DNA of 64,000 bases from CABMKH01 sp040797625. GTDB lineage: Bacteria > Bacillota > Clostridia > Tissierellales > Tissierellaceae. The notes beneath the pieces are model-generated. The model saw only the letters and a program-made list of their open reading frames with translations. It made no database searches and had not been told where the DNA came from. Made by a program: the position numbers and the translations under genes. The stretch covers positions 1 to 64,000 of the forward strand of contig JBQHQH010000014.1 of NCBI GenBank assembly GCA_052067355.1, read 5' to 3'. Below, piece after piece: positions 46,282-55,314 of this stretch (position 1 is its first letter; each line of letters begins with the position of its first letter).

Positions 46282-46758
46282 TTAAATATTCATATCTATG
46301 TGACAATACCCTCCTGGGTTTTTCTTCAAATAATCTTGATGATATTCCTCAGCTCTATAGAAAGAACTTAACTTCTCAATCTCTGTAACTATAGGCTCAG
46401 TATATTTTTCCTGTTGTTCTCTTAAAGTCTTCTTTATTACATCTAAATCCTCGTCTTCAACATAGTATATCCCAGTTCTATATTGATCTCCAATATCTGG
46501 ACCTTGCCTATCTTTTACAGTAGGATTGATTATCTTCCAAAATCTACTTAATAGTTCCTCTAGTGTGATTATATCTTCATCAAACTTTACATAGGTAGTC
46601 TCTGCGTGTCCTGTAGTCCCTGTACAAACTTCTTCATAAGTAGGGTTTACCTTATCTCCATTGGCATATCCTACCTCAGTATCTACTACTCCTTCAATCC
46701 TAGACAGATATTCTTCTACACCCCAAAAACAACCTCCTGCTAAATAGATCTCCTTCAC
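46282..46758 (-). CDS. msrA: Peptide methionine sulfoxide reductase MsrA
   Basis: This 158-residue protein has the active-site GGCFWGVEEY (Cys10), YANGDKVNPTYEEVCTG, GDQYRTGIYY and the C-terminal EEYHQDYLKKNPGGYC. It reduces methionine-S-sulfoxide in proteins. No msrB is fused or adjacent. Confidence 0.96.
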   Translation of the reverse strand: MKEIYLAGGCFWGVEEYLSRIEGVVDTEVGYANGDKVNPTYEEVCTGTTGHAETTYVKFDEDIITLEELLSRFWKIINPTVKDRQGPDIGDQYRTGIYYVEDEDLDVIKKTLREQQEKYTEPIVTEIEKLSSFYRAEEYHQDYLKKNPGGYCHIDMNI

Positions 46759-46774
46759 GATATCACCCTTTCTA

Positions 46775-47473
46775 CTATAATAGATCCATGAACTTCAATA
46801 CCAAAGGTGCTAAAAACACTGTCATTAAACCAGCTACACCTATGGCTAGAGAACTCATAGCACCTTCCTTTTCTCCCATCTCCATAGCCTTTGCTGTCCC
46901 AACTACATGAGATGCTGTTCCCATAGATATGCCCTTTGCTATTTCATCTTTGATTCCAAATCTTCTCAATAAATCAGGCCCTAAAATATTTCCGAATATT
47001 CCTGTAACAATTACAAAGACTATGGCAATAGCTGAATTTCCTCCAATTTGCGTAGAAATATCCATAGCTATAGCCGATGTAGTAGATTTAGGTATCAATG
47101 ATAACATCAATATATCTTCTAATTTAAAAACTCTACTCAACAGTATTACAGATACTATACCAGCTAAAGATCCCACAAATATACCTACCAATATAGGAAG
47201 TAAATTTTCTTTTAATAACTCAATCTTCTTATATAGGGGAACTGCTAAAGCTACAGTAGCTGGTCCTAAGAAAAAACCAATAATGTTTCCACCCTTATTA
47301 TATACTTCATAATCAATATTATTATAAATTAAAAATCCTACTATTGCCATAATACTTAAAGCTATAGGATTTAAGATAGAGGTCTTGAATCTCTTATTTA
47401 TGTATTGACTTACAGAGTATGCAATTATGGTAATCGCCACTCCAAATAAAGGTGTGTCTAAGTATTGTGTCAT
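46775..47473 (-). CDS. lrgB: LrgB-family membrane protein
   Basis: This 232-residue protein has about seven membrane segments and the LrgB/CidB motifs FLGPATVALAVPLYK, LIPKSTTSAIAMDIS and GTASHVVGTAKAMEMG. The partner LrgA/CidA gene ends 4 bases inside its start. The pair controls murein hydrolase activity, programmed lysis or glycolate/pyruvate export in different bacteria. Confidence 0.95.
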   Translation of the reverse strand: MTQYLDTPLFGVAITIIAYSVSQYINKRFKTSILNPIALSIMAIVGFLIYNNIDYEVYNKGGNIIGFFLGPATVALAVPLYKKIELLKENLLPILVGIFVGSLAGIVSVILLSRVFKLEDILMLSLIPKSTTSAIAMDISTQIGGNSAIAIVFVIVTGIFGNILGPDLLRRFGIKDEIAKGISMGTASHVVGTAKAMEMGEKEGAMSSLAIGVAGLMTVFLAPLVLKFMDLL

Positions 47474-47832
47474 ATTTTCCTCCTATCCTTCTGCATATTC
47501 ATAAGAGCTTGTACAACATATCCTGTTACTAACATAACTACCATAGTAGTTGTGACTATAATACATATTATAGACAAAAAGTTTCCCCTAAACATTTGGA
47601 ATTCATTCATTATAGCTACTCCTGCTGGAACAAATAGTAGTGAAAGATTATCTAGTAATATCTCAGATATCTCATCTACCCACTGTAACTTTATGACTTT
47701 AAACAAGAGCAATGATAATAATAAGATAATACCTATTATAGTGGAGGGAATAGGAAGTTTAAAAGCTGTCTGTACTATATCCCCTATCACTAATATAGAT
47801 AATATTATCCCAAACTGTCCTAATTTCTTCAT
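47470..47832 (-). CDS. lrgA: CidA/LrgA holin-like protein
   Basis: This 120-residue protein has four membrane segments and the family pattern LPIPSTIIGIILLLSLLL and LSLLFVPAGVAIM. It works with LrgB. GAGAGGAAG precedes the ATG. No LytSR-type regulator is adjacent. Confidence 0.93.
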   Translation of the reverse strand: MKKLGQFGIILSILVIGDIVQTAFKLPIPSTIIGIILLLSLLLFKVIKLQWVDEISEILLDNLSLLFVPAGVAIMNEFQMFRGNFLSIICIIVTTTMVVMLVTGYVVQALMNMQKDRRKI

Positions 47833-47869
47833 TTGCTACTTCCTCTCTAATGTCTTTATCTCTGATCTA

Positions 47870-49627
47870 TTATTTTTTCTTAAAAAGTATGACAAACTCA
47901 TTGCCACGTATATCAGTTATATCTTTAGCTCTATCCAATTCTCCTGAAAAATTGGTAAAAATTAACTCCAATTTAATCTTATCATTTTCCATATTATAAG
48001 TCATCTCTTTTACAGTTCTTTTATCTTTAAAATCTCCAGTACTTGGATTTAGTCTATTATAGATATCTACAATTACCTCCTGTAAGTCAATTTTAACTAA
48101 TTCACCATCATTATCTGATATAGTCAGAATATTATTTTCAGGTTCATAAACTATATCTATATCATCTATGGAAAAACTGTCTTTACTCCATGATACAATA
48201 TTTACAAAATAGTCATAGTCCTCAATAGGAATTATCTCCTCATTTATATTCGTATGGATATATATATATTCCCTATGTCCATTTGACATATGAGGTTCAT
48301 AGGCAAATCCAAAGATGTCTTCTGTATTGTCTAAAGAAAAATCATCATCTAAGACCTTAATATCCTTTAAAGAATGTCTAGTGTCAAAGTAATAAATTAT
48401 ATTATTTATTTCTTCCTGTGTATCTAGTGATAGATCTGGATTTATAACGATTGAATTGCCCTCTAACATATTATTTTCATTCAAAATCTGTATCAATCTC
48501 CTATTTTGGCTAAAATTTGAGACTGCGAAACTACTTAATGGACCAAATACTGAATTTAAGACAACCAAAGATAGACTAACTGGCACTACTATAGTCTTTA
48601 ATGATCCCTTAACTGAAAAATATATCATCATTCCTGTAACCCATATACCTAAAACCAAAATATAATATCTGTTCTCAGTTATTCCATATTGGTTTATTCT
48701 TTGACCTATTGAGATAAACATCATCAATAGAATTGGTAGGATAATCTTTGGAAAGATTTTCTTAAACCATCTTGATACCCTATCTTCTTCTACTATCTTA
48801 TTTGTTAGAAATACTATCCCTACGCTTATACTAGAATACCATAGTACTAAATGAGACACCAATCCCTTTGGCCATTGCTGAGATACCAATATCTTAGCAA
48901 AATATATATATAATATAATAGTATATACTGTAATCAACGGAATAACTATATATGAGAGTAATATTCTCAAAGATTTAGGAAATTTATATCCTATAAACTC
49001 TCTACTATTCTCTGGTATCTTGGATAAGAAGAAGGACACTGCAAATACAAATACAACTAGTAAAAATGTATAATAATATACCTTTCCCACTATTTGAATA
49101 TCAAATAGTTTATCAATTGTAAAAAATATAGCAAATAATCCTATCAACAAAACTATAGAATATATAGCAGTTAAAAATACATTAGATAATATATTTACTA
49201 CATAATACTCATATATATCTTTATCTCTCTTTAATCTTGGAATATAGAAAAATGCCAATACTAAAAATACCATAGTACCTGTATATCTTCCAATAGATAC
49301 ATAGCTAAAGTCTTTTAATAAAAACAGATAATATATAGCTAAGACAACAATACCAGCAATATAAGATATTAAGATCTTAGACCTCTCATCTTTAAAAAAG
49401 TTTTCCTTTAATAGATCTATACATACTGACAATAGTATTGCCATCCCCACTACCATATTGACTCTAATCAACCTGTCTTTAATGAGTTCAGATAGTTCAA
49501 ATCTATTTTCATTAAAATATATCAACAATATAGTCATTAATACTGAAAAACCTATCGTAATAGGAAATCTCTTCATACCATTTCTAATTCCCATAATGAT
49601 ATTATTTATTCTATGTCTAATTTTCAA
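47870..49627 (-). CDS. DUF4153-type polytopic membrane protein
   Basis: The protein has about 585 residues, with an N-terminal two-thirds of about 11-12 membrane segments and a C-terminal soluble part of about 190 residues that is probably extracellular. The layout and YSIVLLIGLFAIFFTIDKLF-like stretches fit DUF4153, a family without known function. TTG 49627 (M-KIRHRINN) is chosen because GGGAG lies 8 bases upstream. A TTG at 49642 has no such site. Confidence 0.8.
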   Translation of the reverse strand: MKIRHRINNIIMGIRNGMKRFPITIGFSVLMTILLIYFNENRFELSELIKDRLIRVNMVVGMAILLSVCIDLLKENFFKDERSKILISYIAGIVVLAIYYLFLLKDFSYVSIGRYTGTMVFLVLAFFYIPRLKRDKDIYEYYVVNILSNVFLTAIYSIVLLIGLFAIFFTIDKLFDIQIVGKVYYYTFLLVVFVFAVSFFLSKIPENSREFIGYKFPKSLRILLSYIVIPLITVYTIILYIYFAKILVSQQWPKGLVSHLVLWYSSISVGIVFLTNKIVEEDRVSRWFKKIFPKIILPILLMMFISIGQRINQYGITENRYYILVLGIWVTGMMIYFSVKGSLKTIVVPVSLSLVVLNSVFGPLSSFAVSNFSQNRRLIQILNENNMLEGNSIVINPDLSLDTQEEINNIIYYFDTRHSLKDIKVLDDDFSLDNTEDIFGFAYEPHMSNGHREYIYIHTNINEEIIPIEDYDYFVNIVSWSKDSFSIDDIDIVYEPENNILTISDNDGELVKIDLQEVIVDIYNRLNPSTGDFKDKRTVKEMTYNMENDKIKLELIFTNFSGELDRAKDITDIRGNEFVILFKKK

Positions 49628-49716
49628 GTCCTCATCTCCCAAGATTATATATTTATATATATCTTAATTATACCCTTTGTATATATACCTATGTTTACAA
49701 ATCTATTACAATCATT

Positions 49717-49748
49717 AAAAAAACCCTAAAGACCTCTATGGTCTTTAG
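49717..49748 (-). terminator. Terminator overlapping the end of the Crp/Fnr gene
   Basis: CTAAAGACC at 49726-49734 pairs with GGTCTTTAG at 49740-49748, followed on the minus strand by a run of seven T. The stop codon lies in the stem. Confidence 0.85.
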
Positions 49749-50464
49749 AGCATTTCCTTTAACTTTTCCTTATCTAATATGAGGATTTTCTTATTTCCGA
49801 TAAAATCTATATAGCCAAGTTCCTTAAATAATCCTAGCTTCCTTGACATAGTCTCCCTTGAAATTCCTGCATAACTACCCATTTCTTCTCTATTTATAGA
49901 TAGGTTCAAAACTACTCCATCTTTGGTCATAGTACCAAAACTCTCTATAAGGTCTAAGAGCAAACCTGCCACTTTAGCATCTGCCGTTCCTGAAGATAGT
50001 CTGTCTACTAGATCTTCAGCCCATCTAATCCTCTCATATGCTTTCTCTAACAATTTTAATGTAATCCTTGGATTTTTAATTGCTATCTCATCAAAGGTTT
50101 CCTTGGATAAGGTACTTACTATCGTATCCTCTAATGCCTCTGCATTGTATTTGTATTCATCTTCCTTTAGAAGATTGAAAGCTCCTACAAAGTCACCTGC
50201 TGAATAGATATATAATATCTGTTCTCTCCCATCAGAGAGATATTTATATATCTTCATCTTTCCAGAACATACAATATATAGTCTATCCGCCTTATGTCCC
50301 GTCCTAAATATATGATCTCCTTTTTTATATTCCTTAGTAGTCACACCTTCGGAGATCTTCCTTAACTCGTCTTCATCTAAATTAGATAATAAAGGTATAT
50401 TTTGAATGCAAGAATGTCCCTTACAAACTTCGCAATCAGTATTACATATAATGCAATTCTTTAT
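49745..50464 (-). CDS. Crp/Fnr-family regulator with N-terminal cysteine cluster and non-AUG start
   Basis: From the first GTG (50344) the protein would be 199 residues and lack the start of its cyclic-nucleotide-like domain. The frame stays open 40 codons further upstream to a TAA (50467-50465) and encodes a cysteine cluster C-x2-C-x3-C-x2-C-x4-C and then NIPLLSNLDEDELRKI, exactly how Fnr-type proteins begin. No ATG, GTG or TTG exists in that stretch. AGGTG lies 6 bases before an ATA (50464). The C-terminal helix-turn-helix reads NREEMGSYAGISRETMSRKL. It is probably an oxygen/redox sensor that regulates pfl next door. Confidence 0.8.
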   Translation of the reverse strand: MKNCIICNTDCEVCKGHSCIQNIPLLSNLDEDELRKISEGVTTKEYKKGDHIFRTGHKADRLYIVCSGKMKIYKYLSDGREQILYIYSAGDFVGAFNLLKEDEYKYNAEALEDTIVSTLSKETFDEIAIKNPRITLKLLEKAYERIRWAEDLVDRLSSGTADAKVAGLLLDLIESFGTMTKDGVVLNLSINREEMGSYAGISRETMSRKLGLFKELGYIDFIGNKKILILDKEKLKEML

Positions 50465-50508
50465 TTAAATCACCTACTTATGAATTTTAGACATAAGTTA
50501 TGAAATTC

Positions 50509-51270
50509 TTAAATAATATACTTTTGGTGATGGAATTTTTTCTTTTCTTCCTCTAACATACCCTTCAATAGATTTTCAAATTCCTTTGCTCTTTCTTTAT
50601 CCATCTCTGGTACATCCTTTAATCTATATTCCATATTAAGATTTTCATACTTTTCTAATCCCATCCTATGATATGGAAGTATTTCAAATCTATCTATTTT
50701 ATTTGCCAAATGTGCAATCTTGTAAAATAACTTGTAAACACTCTCTTCATTATCAGTTATAGATGGAACCATTACATGTCTTACCCATATTGTACCACGA
50801 AATTCATTTAAAGCAGATAGAAATTTATAGAATTTTCCCATGGACTTTCCTGTCAGATCTTTATATCCTTCATTATCAAAATGTTTAATATCTAAAATAA
50901 CCACATCTACATATCTTAATATGTCATTATAGTATCTCTCATCTCCAAATCCACTAGTATCTATAGCTGTGTGAAAACCTTCCTCTTTTAATAGTTTTAG
51001 TGTTTCTAATAAGAATTCACCTTGAACTAAAGGCTCTCCCCCAGAGAAAGTTATTCCACCACCTGTCCTGTTATAGTAGGATCTATATCTCCTTGCAGTC
51101 TCTAATATTTCTTCAGGTTTTATATGCTGTTTGGAAAACATAGTTTGACTATCTGGATTATGACAATATGCACATCGTAAAGGGCAACCCTGTAGAAAAA
51201 AGACAGTTCTTATGCCAGGGCCGTCTACAAGTCCCATAGTTTCTATTGAATGAAGTCTGCCTTCTGCCAT
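50509..51270 (-). CDS. pflA: Pyruvate formate-lyase activating enzyme
   Basis: This 253-residue radical SAM protein has GCPLRCAYCHNPD (C-x3-C-x2-C), TFSGGEPLVQ and the glycyl-radical activase length. It makes the radical on PflB. ATG 51270 is chosen because GGTGAT lies 4-5 bases upstream; the GTG at 51279 overlaps that site. It is 18 bases downstream of pflB. Confidence 0.95.
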   Translation of the reverse strand: MAEGRLHSIETMGLVDGPGIRTVFFLQGCPLRCAYCHNPDSQTMFSKQHIKPEEILETARRYRSYYNRTGGGITFSGGEPLVQGEFLLETLKLLKEEGFHTAIDTSGFGDERYYNDILRYVDVVILDIKHFDNEGYKDLTGKSMGKFYKFLSALNEFRGTIWVRHVMVPSITDNEESVYKLFYKIAHLANKIDRFEILPYHRMGLEKYENLNMEYRLKDVPEMDKERAKEFENLLKGMLEEEKKKFHHQKYII

Positions 51271-51288
51271 TATAATCACCCTTTCTCT

Positions 51289-53532
51289 TTAGATTCTTTC
51301 GTGGAATGTCCTGCTAATAACTTCTAATTTTTGCTCTTCTGTAAGCCTATTAAAGTGTACTGCATATCCTGATACCCTTATGGTCAAAGTAGGATATTTT
51401 TCTGGATGCTCCATTGCATCTATTAATAGACTTCTATTTAATACATTTACATTGAGATGGAAAGCGCCTTGTTCAAAATATCCATCCATGATTCCTACTA
51501 AATTGTTTATCTTATCTTCATAGTTATTTCCAAGCGTAGAAGGTGTAATGGAAAATGTATTAGATATACCATCTTGGCATATATCTTTATATGGTATTTT
51601 GGCTACAGAATTCAATGATGCTAGAGCACCATTATCATCTCTTCCATGCATTGGATTTGCTCCCGGAGCAAATGGTTCTCCCTTAGCTCTTCCATCTGGA
51701 GTTGAACCTGTCTTTTTACCATATACTACATTAGATGTTATAGTTAGTACTGACAATGTATGTTCTGCTCCTCTGTATGTTGGTGTCTTTTTAAGTTCAT
51801 CTATAAATTTAGTAACTACATCTACAGCTATACTATCTACTCTATCATCGTCATTACCATATTTAGGAAAATCACCTTCTATTTCAAAGTCTATGGCTAT
51901 TCCGTTTTCGTCTCTTATTGGCTTAACTTTGGCATATTTAATGGCACTTAGAGAATCTGCTACTATAGAAAGTCCCGCTACACCAAAAGCCATATATCTA
52001 TGGATATTAGTATCATGAAGCGCCATCTGTCCTTTTTCATATGCATATTTATCATGCATAAAGTGAATAGTATTCATTGTATTTACATATAGCTCTGACA
52101 GTACTTCTAAAACCTTGTTGAAGTTATTTACCACCTTATCATAATCTAATATATCGTCATCTATTCTATCTATGCCGTCTATTAACTTCAATAAACTTCC
52201 GTCTTTTGCCCTCTTCATCTCATCTACACCACCATTTATGGAGTATAAAAGAGCCTTCGCTAGGTTCGCCCTAGCTCCAAAGAACTGCATCTCTTTTCCT
52301 ATCTTCATAGCTGAAACACAACATGCAATTCCATAATCATCGCCATATATATTTCTCATTATATCGTCATTTTCATATTGAAGTGAACCAGTTTCCATGG
52401 ACATCTTTGCACAATAGTCCTTAAATCCTCTTGGTAGATCTACAGACCATAACACAGTCATATTTGGCTCTGGAGCTGGGGATAGATTGGTCAATGTGTG
52501 TAAAAACCTAAAAGATGTCTTTGTAACTAAAGTCCTTCCATCTGTTCCCATTCCACCTATGGATTCTGTAATCCATGTTGGATCTCCTGCAAATAGTTCA
52601 TTATATTCTGGAGTTCTTAAATGTCTCGCCATTCTCAATTTTATTACAAATTGATCTATTAATTCTTGTGCTTCTGATTCAGACAATATTCCTCTATTTA
52701 TATCTCTTTCAATATAGATATCTAGAAATGTAGTATTTCTACCTAGAGACATTGCTGCACCATTATTTTCCTTAATAGCTGCCAGATACCCAAAGTATAA
52801 GAATTGTACTGCTTCCTTTGCATTTTCTGCTGGTCTTGAAATATCAAATCCATAGGATAATGCCATCTCTTTTATCTCATCTAAAGCCCTGATTTGCTCT
52901 GATAATTCTTCTCTACTCCTAATTATCTCTTCTGAAGCATTTCCCTTTATATTCTTTTTATCTTTAATCTTTTCTTCCTTTAAAAAGTCTATCCCATAAA
53001 GAGGAAGTCTCCTATAATCACCAATTATCCTACCTCTTCCATAGGCATCTGGCAATCCTGTAAGCAAACCTGCGGTTCTTGCAGCTCTCATCTCTTCTGT
53101 GTATGCATCAAACACACCTTGATTATGTGTCTTTCTGAACTCATTAAAATGTCTTTCTAAAACTTCATCCATCTTTTCTCCATAGGCATCTAAAGAATTC
53201 TTTACCATCCTATATCCACCATATGGGTTTACTATCCTCTTTAGTGGTTCATCTGTCTGATATCCTACTATTAGTTCATTTTCTTTGTCCAAATACCCTG
53301 GTTCATAGTTGTTAATTCCAGAAAATCTTGTAGTATCTATTGGAATATGATTGGTCATTATCTCTTCTTCTACTAACTTTTCTGCTTTCTCCCAAAGATT
53401 CTTAGTCCTTTCAGTTACTTGTGCAAGAAAACTATCATCACCTTCATATGGTGTGTAGTTTAACTGTATAAATTCTCTTACATCAACTTCATCTGTCCAT
53501 TTTCCTCTTTTAAATCCATCCCATTGTTTCAT
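51289..53532 (-). CDS. pflB: Formate acetyltransferase (pyruvate formate-lyase)
   Basis: This 747-residue protein has the paired catalytic cysteines in GIACCVSAMKIG and the glycyl radical site in RVSGYAVHF near the C-terminus. It cleaves pyruvate and CoA to acetyl-CoA and formate without oxygen. ATG 53532 has GGAGGT 7 bases upstream. The promoter has a good -10 but no -35 and carries a Crp/Fnr-type palindrome. Confidence 0.97.
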   Translation of the reverse strand: MKQWDGFKRGKWTDEVDVREFIQLNYTPYEGDDSFLAQVTERTKNLWEKAEKLVEEEIMTNHIPIDTTRFSGINNYEPGYLDKENELIVGYQTDEPLKRIVNPYGGYRMVKNSLDAYGEKMDEVLERHFNEFRKTHNQGVFDAYTEEMRAARTAGLLTGLPDAYGRGRIIGDYRRLPLYGIDFLKEEKIKDKKNIKGNASEEIIRSREELSEQIRALDEIKEMALSYGFDISRPAENAKEAVQFLYFGYLAAIKENNGAAMSLGRNTTFLDIYIERDINRGILSESEAQELIDQFVIKLRMARHLRTPEYNELFAGDPTWITESIGGMGTDGRTLVTKTSFRFLHTLTNLSPAPEPNMTVLWSVDLPRGFKDYCAKMSMETGSLQYENDDIMRNIYGDDYGIACCVSAMKIGKEMQFFGARANLAKALLYSINGGVDEMKRAKDGSLLKLIDGIDRIDDDILDYDKVVNNFNKVLEVLSELYVNTMNTIHFMHDKYAYEKGQMALHDTNIHRYMAFGVAGLSIVADSLSAIKYAKVKPIRDENGIAIDFEIEGDFPKYGNDDDRVDSIAVDVVTKFIDELKKTPTYRGAEHTLSVLTITSNVVYGKKTGSTPDGRAKGEPFAPGANPMHGRDDNGALASLNSVAKIPYKDICQDGISNTFSITPSTLGNNYEDKINNLVGIMDGYFEQGAFHLNVNVLNRSLLIDAMEHPEKYPTLTIRVSGYAVHFNRLTEEQKLEVISRTFHERI

Positions 53533-53582
53533 AAAACCAACCTCCATCTATGATAAAGTTTAAGTATCGTCTTCTTGGTTAA

Positions 53583-53588
53583 ATTATA
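53583..53588 (-). promoter_or_regulatory. -10 element of the pflBA promoter
   Basis: A perfect TATAAT is read on the minus strand 51 bases before the pflB start. No recognisable -35 lies 17 bases upstream; that position falls on the edge of the TGTGA-N6-TCACT palindrome, as expected for activator-dependent promoters. Confidence 0.6.
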
Positions 53589-53609
53589 CAAGTAAATGGA
53601 TATATATGC

Positions 53610-53625
53610 AGTGATGCAGGTCACA
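53610..53625 (-). promoter_or_regulatory. Crp/Fnr-type operator upstream of pflB
   Basis: The minus strand reads TGTGACCTGCATCACT, matching TGTGA-N6-TCACA in 9 of 10 positions. Its centre is about 41.5 bases upstream of the transcription start predicted from the -10, the classical class II activator position. The Crp/Fnr gene 3 kb downstream is the obvious candidate regulator. Confidence 0.6.
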
Positions 53626-53758
53626 GTTTTGAAAAAAACCAAAAAATAATTAAAAATTTAACAAAGTTTGGGAAAACATTCTCAAAGTCATAAATAAATG
53701 ATATAATAATATATTGAAGTATAGTGTTACTATACAAAAATAGAGGAGGTTGAAAAGT

Positions 53759-55108
53759 ATGAAAATGTTAGAGACATTTGTAGATTCAGTAAACACCTTA
53801 CTGTGGGACAATATACTAATCTATATGCTATTAGGAACTGGCATTTATTACACTATTCGTCTAGGATTTCCTCAGATTAGTAAAATAGGCCAAGGTTTTA
53901 GATTTACCTTTGGCGGACTTTTCAAGAAAAGTGATAAGGCAGATGAGGAGGGAATGTCCTCATTTCAAGCATTAGCTACTGCCATAGCAGCACAAGTAGG
54001 TACTGGTAATTTAGCTGGAGTCGCAACTGCCATCGCTTCTGGAGGTCCAGGAGCCATATTTTGGATGTGGATTTCAGCTATATTTGGAATGGGTACCATC
54101 TTTGGAGAAGCAGTTTTAGCACAAAAATACACAGATCGAGTAGGTGGAGAAATAACAGGAGGCCCTGCATATTACCTATCCAAAGGAGTGAAAAGTAGAG
54201 GCCTAGCTATATTCTTTGCCATTACAATTATACTTGCTTTAGGATTTGTAGGAAATATGGTTCAATCAAACTCAATAGCTCATGCAGTAAACTCGGCTTT
54301 TGGAATCAATAAGGTCATTATAGGGATCGCTGTAGCAATATGTGCATCACTTATATTAGTTGGTGGAATGAGTAGAATAGCCTCTTTTACAGAATTAGTA
54401 GTTCCTTTTATGGCTGCCCTATACATCATAGGTAGTCTTGTAATAATATTTAAAAATACTTCAATGATCATACCAGCATTTAAGAGTATATTTGTAGGAG
54501 CTTTCTCGGCTCAAGCAGCAGTAGGTGGAGCTGTAGGTGTTACTGTAAAGAAGACTGTACAATTAGGTATAGCAAGGGGACTATTCTCAAATGAAGCAGG
54601 TATGGGTTCTACACCTCATGCTCATGCAGTAGCTAAAGTCGCCCATCCTGCAGAACAGGGAATGGTAGCCATGGTAGGAGTAGTTATAGACACTCTAGTT
54701 GTATGTACAGCAACAGCAATGATCAATCTCATAACAGAAGCAAACACTCTAGGTCTTACTGGAGCAGAAATGACTCAAAAGGCATTTGAATTAGGCCTTG
54801 GAAGAAGTGGAGTTATCTTTATTGCCATAAGCCTGTTCTTCTTTGCATTTACTACCATTATTGGTTGGTACTTCTTTGGAGAAGCAAATATTAAATACCT
54901 ATTTGGTCCTAAAGGAGTGGCTCCATATAAGATATTGGTACTATTATTTATAGTACTAGGTTCAATGCTAGAAGTAGAATTAGTATGGAATATGGCAGAT
55001 ATGTTTAACGGAATTATGGTAATCCCAAACCTAATAGGGCTGTTGATACTGGCACCCCAAGCTGTAGACATATTAAAAGATTATGACAGTACTCGTATAA
55101 GGCACTAA
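53759..55108 (+). CDS. Alanine/glycine:sodium symporter (AGCS family)
   Basis: This 449-residue protein has about ten membrane segments. It has AGCS signatures ALATAIAAQVGTGNLAGVATA, GGEITGGPAYY and GIARGLFSNEAGMGSTPHAHA. It imports alanine or glycine with sodium or protons. ATG 53759 follows AGAGGAGG by 9 bases; a TTG at 53750 overlaps that site. A small inverted repeat (GTATAG/CTATAC, 53719-53735) lies in the leader. Confidence 0.94.
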   Translation: MKMLETFVDSVNTLLWDNILIYMLLGTGIYYTIRLGFPQISKIGQGFRFTFGGLFKKSDKADEEGMSSFQALATAIAAQVGTGNLAGVATAIASGGPGAIFWMWISAIFGMGTIFGEAVLAQKYTDRVGGEITGGPAYYLSKGVKSRGLAIFFAITIILALGFVGNMVQSNSIAHAVNSAFGINKVIIGIAVAICASLILVGGMSRIASFTELVVPFMAALYIIGSLVIIFKNTSMIIPAFKSIFVGAFSAQAAVGGAVGVTVKKTVQLGIARGLFSNEAGMGSTPHAHAVAKVAHPAEQGMVAMVGVVIDTLVVCTATAMINLITEANTLGLTGAEMTQKAFELGLGRSGVIFIAISLFFFAFTTIIGWYFFGEANIKYLFGPKGVAPYKILVLLFIVLGSMLEVELVWNMADMFNGIMVIPNLIGLLILAPQAVDILKDYDSTRIRH

Positions 55109-55141
55109 AAATCATATAAAAAATGGGGCTAAAAAATAATC

Positions 55142-55267
55142 TGACCCCAAAAGTTAGACATATTAAATTAAGCTCTAATGAGGATTGAGTTCTATATTGA
55201 ATAGAACTCAATTCTTTTAGTTTTCTCTTAATCCTATATTTATTGTCTAACTTTTGAGGTGCACTTC
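55142..55267. mobile_element. IS3-family (IS150-type) derived remnant or MITE
   Basis: TGACCCCAAAAGTTAGACA at 55142-55160 and its imperfect reverse complement at 55244-55262 are the classic terminal inverted repeats of IS150-group elements; 13 bases pair perfectly. Inside is only an inner hairpin (55184-55195 with 55201-55212) and no transposase. The right end runs straight into a truncated copy of the terminator found after the paralogous genes, suggesting insertion or deletion there. Confidence 0.65.
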
Positions 55268-55314
55268 AGCTCAGGCTCTAAAGATATCTTTACTAAAAAT
55301 GATAAAGATTTTAA

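Noticed and set aside
47465..47947. A 160-codon plus-strand frame
   Set aside because: It runs antisense across lrgA and the end of the DUF4153 gene, both convincing genes.
51548..52018. A 156-codon plus-strand frame
   Set aside because: It is antisense to the highly conserved pflB and has no ribosome-binding site.
55142..55267. Active insertion sequence
   Set aside because: Only about 120 bases with terminal repeats and no transposase reading frame remain.
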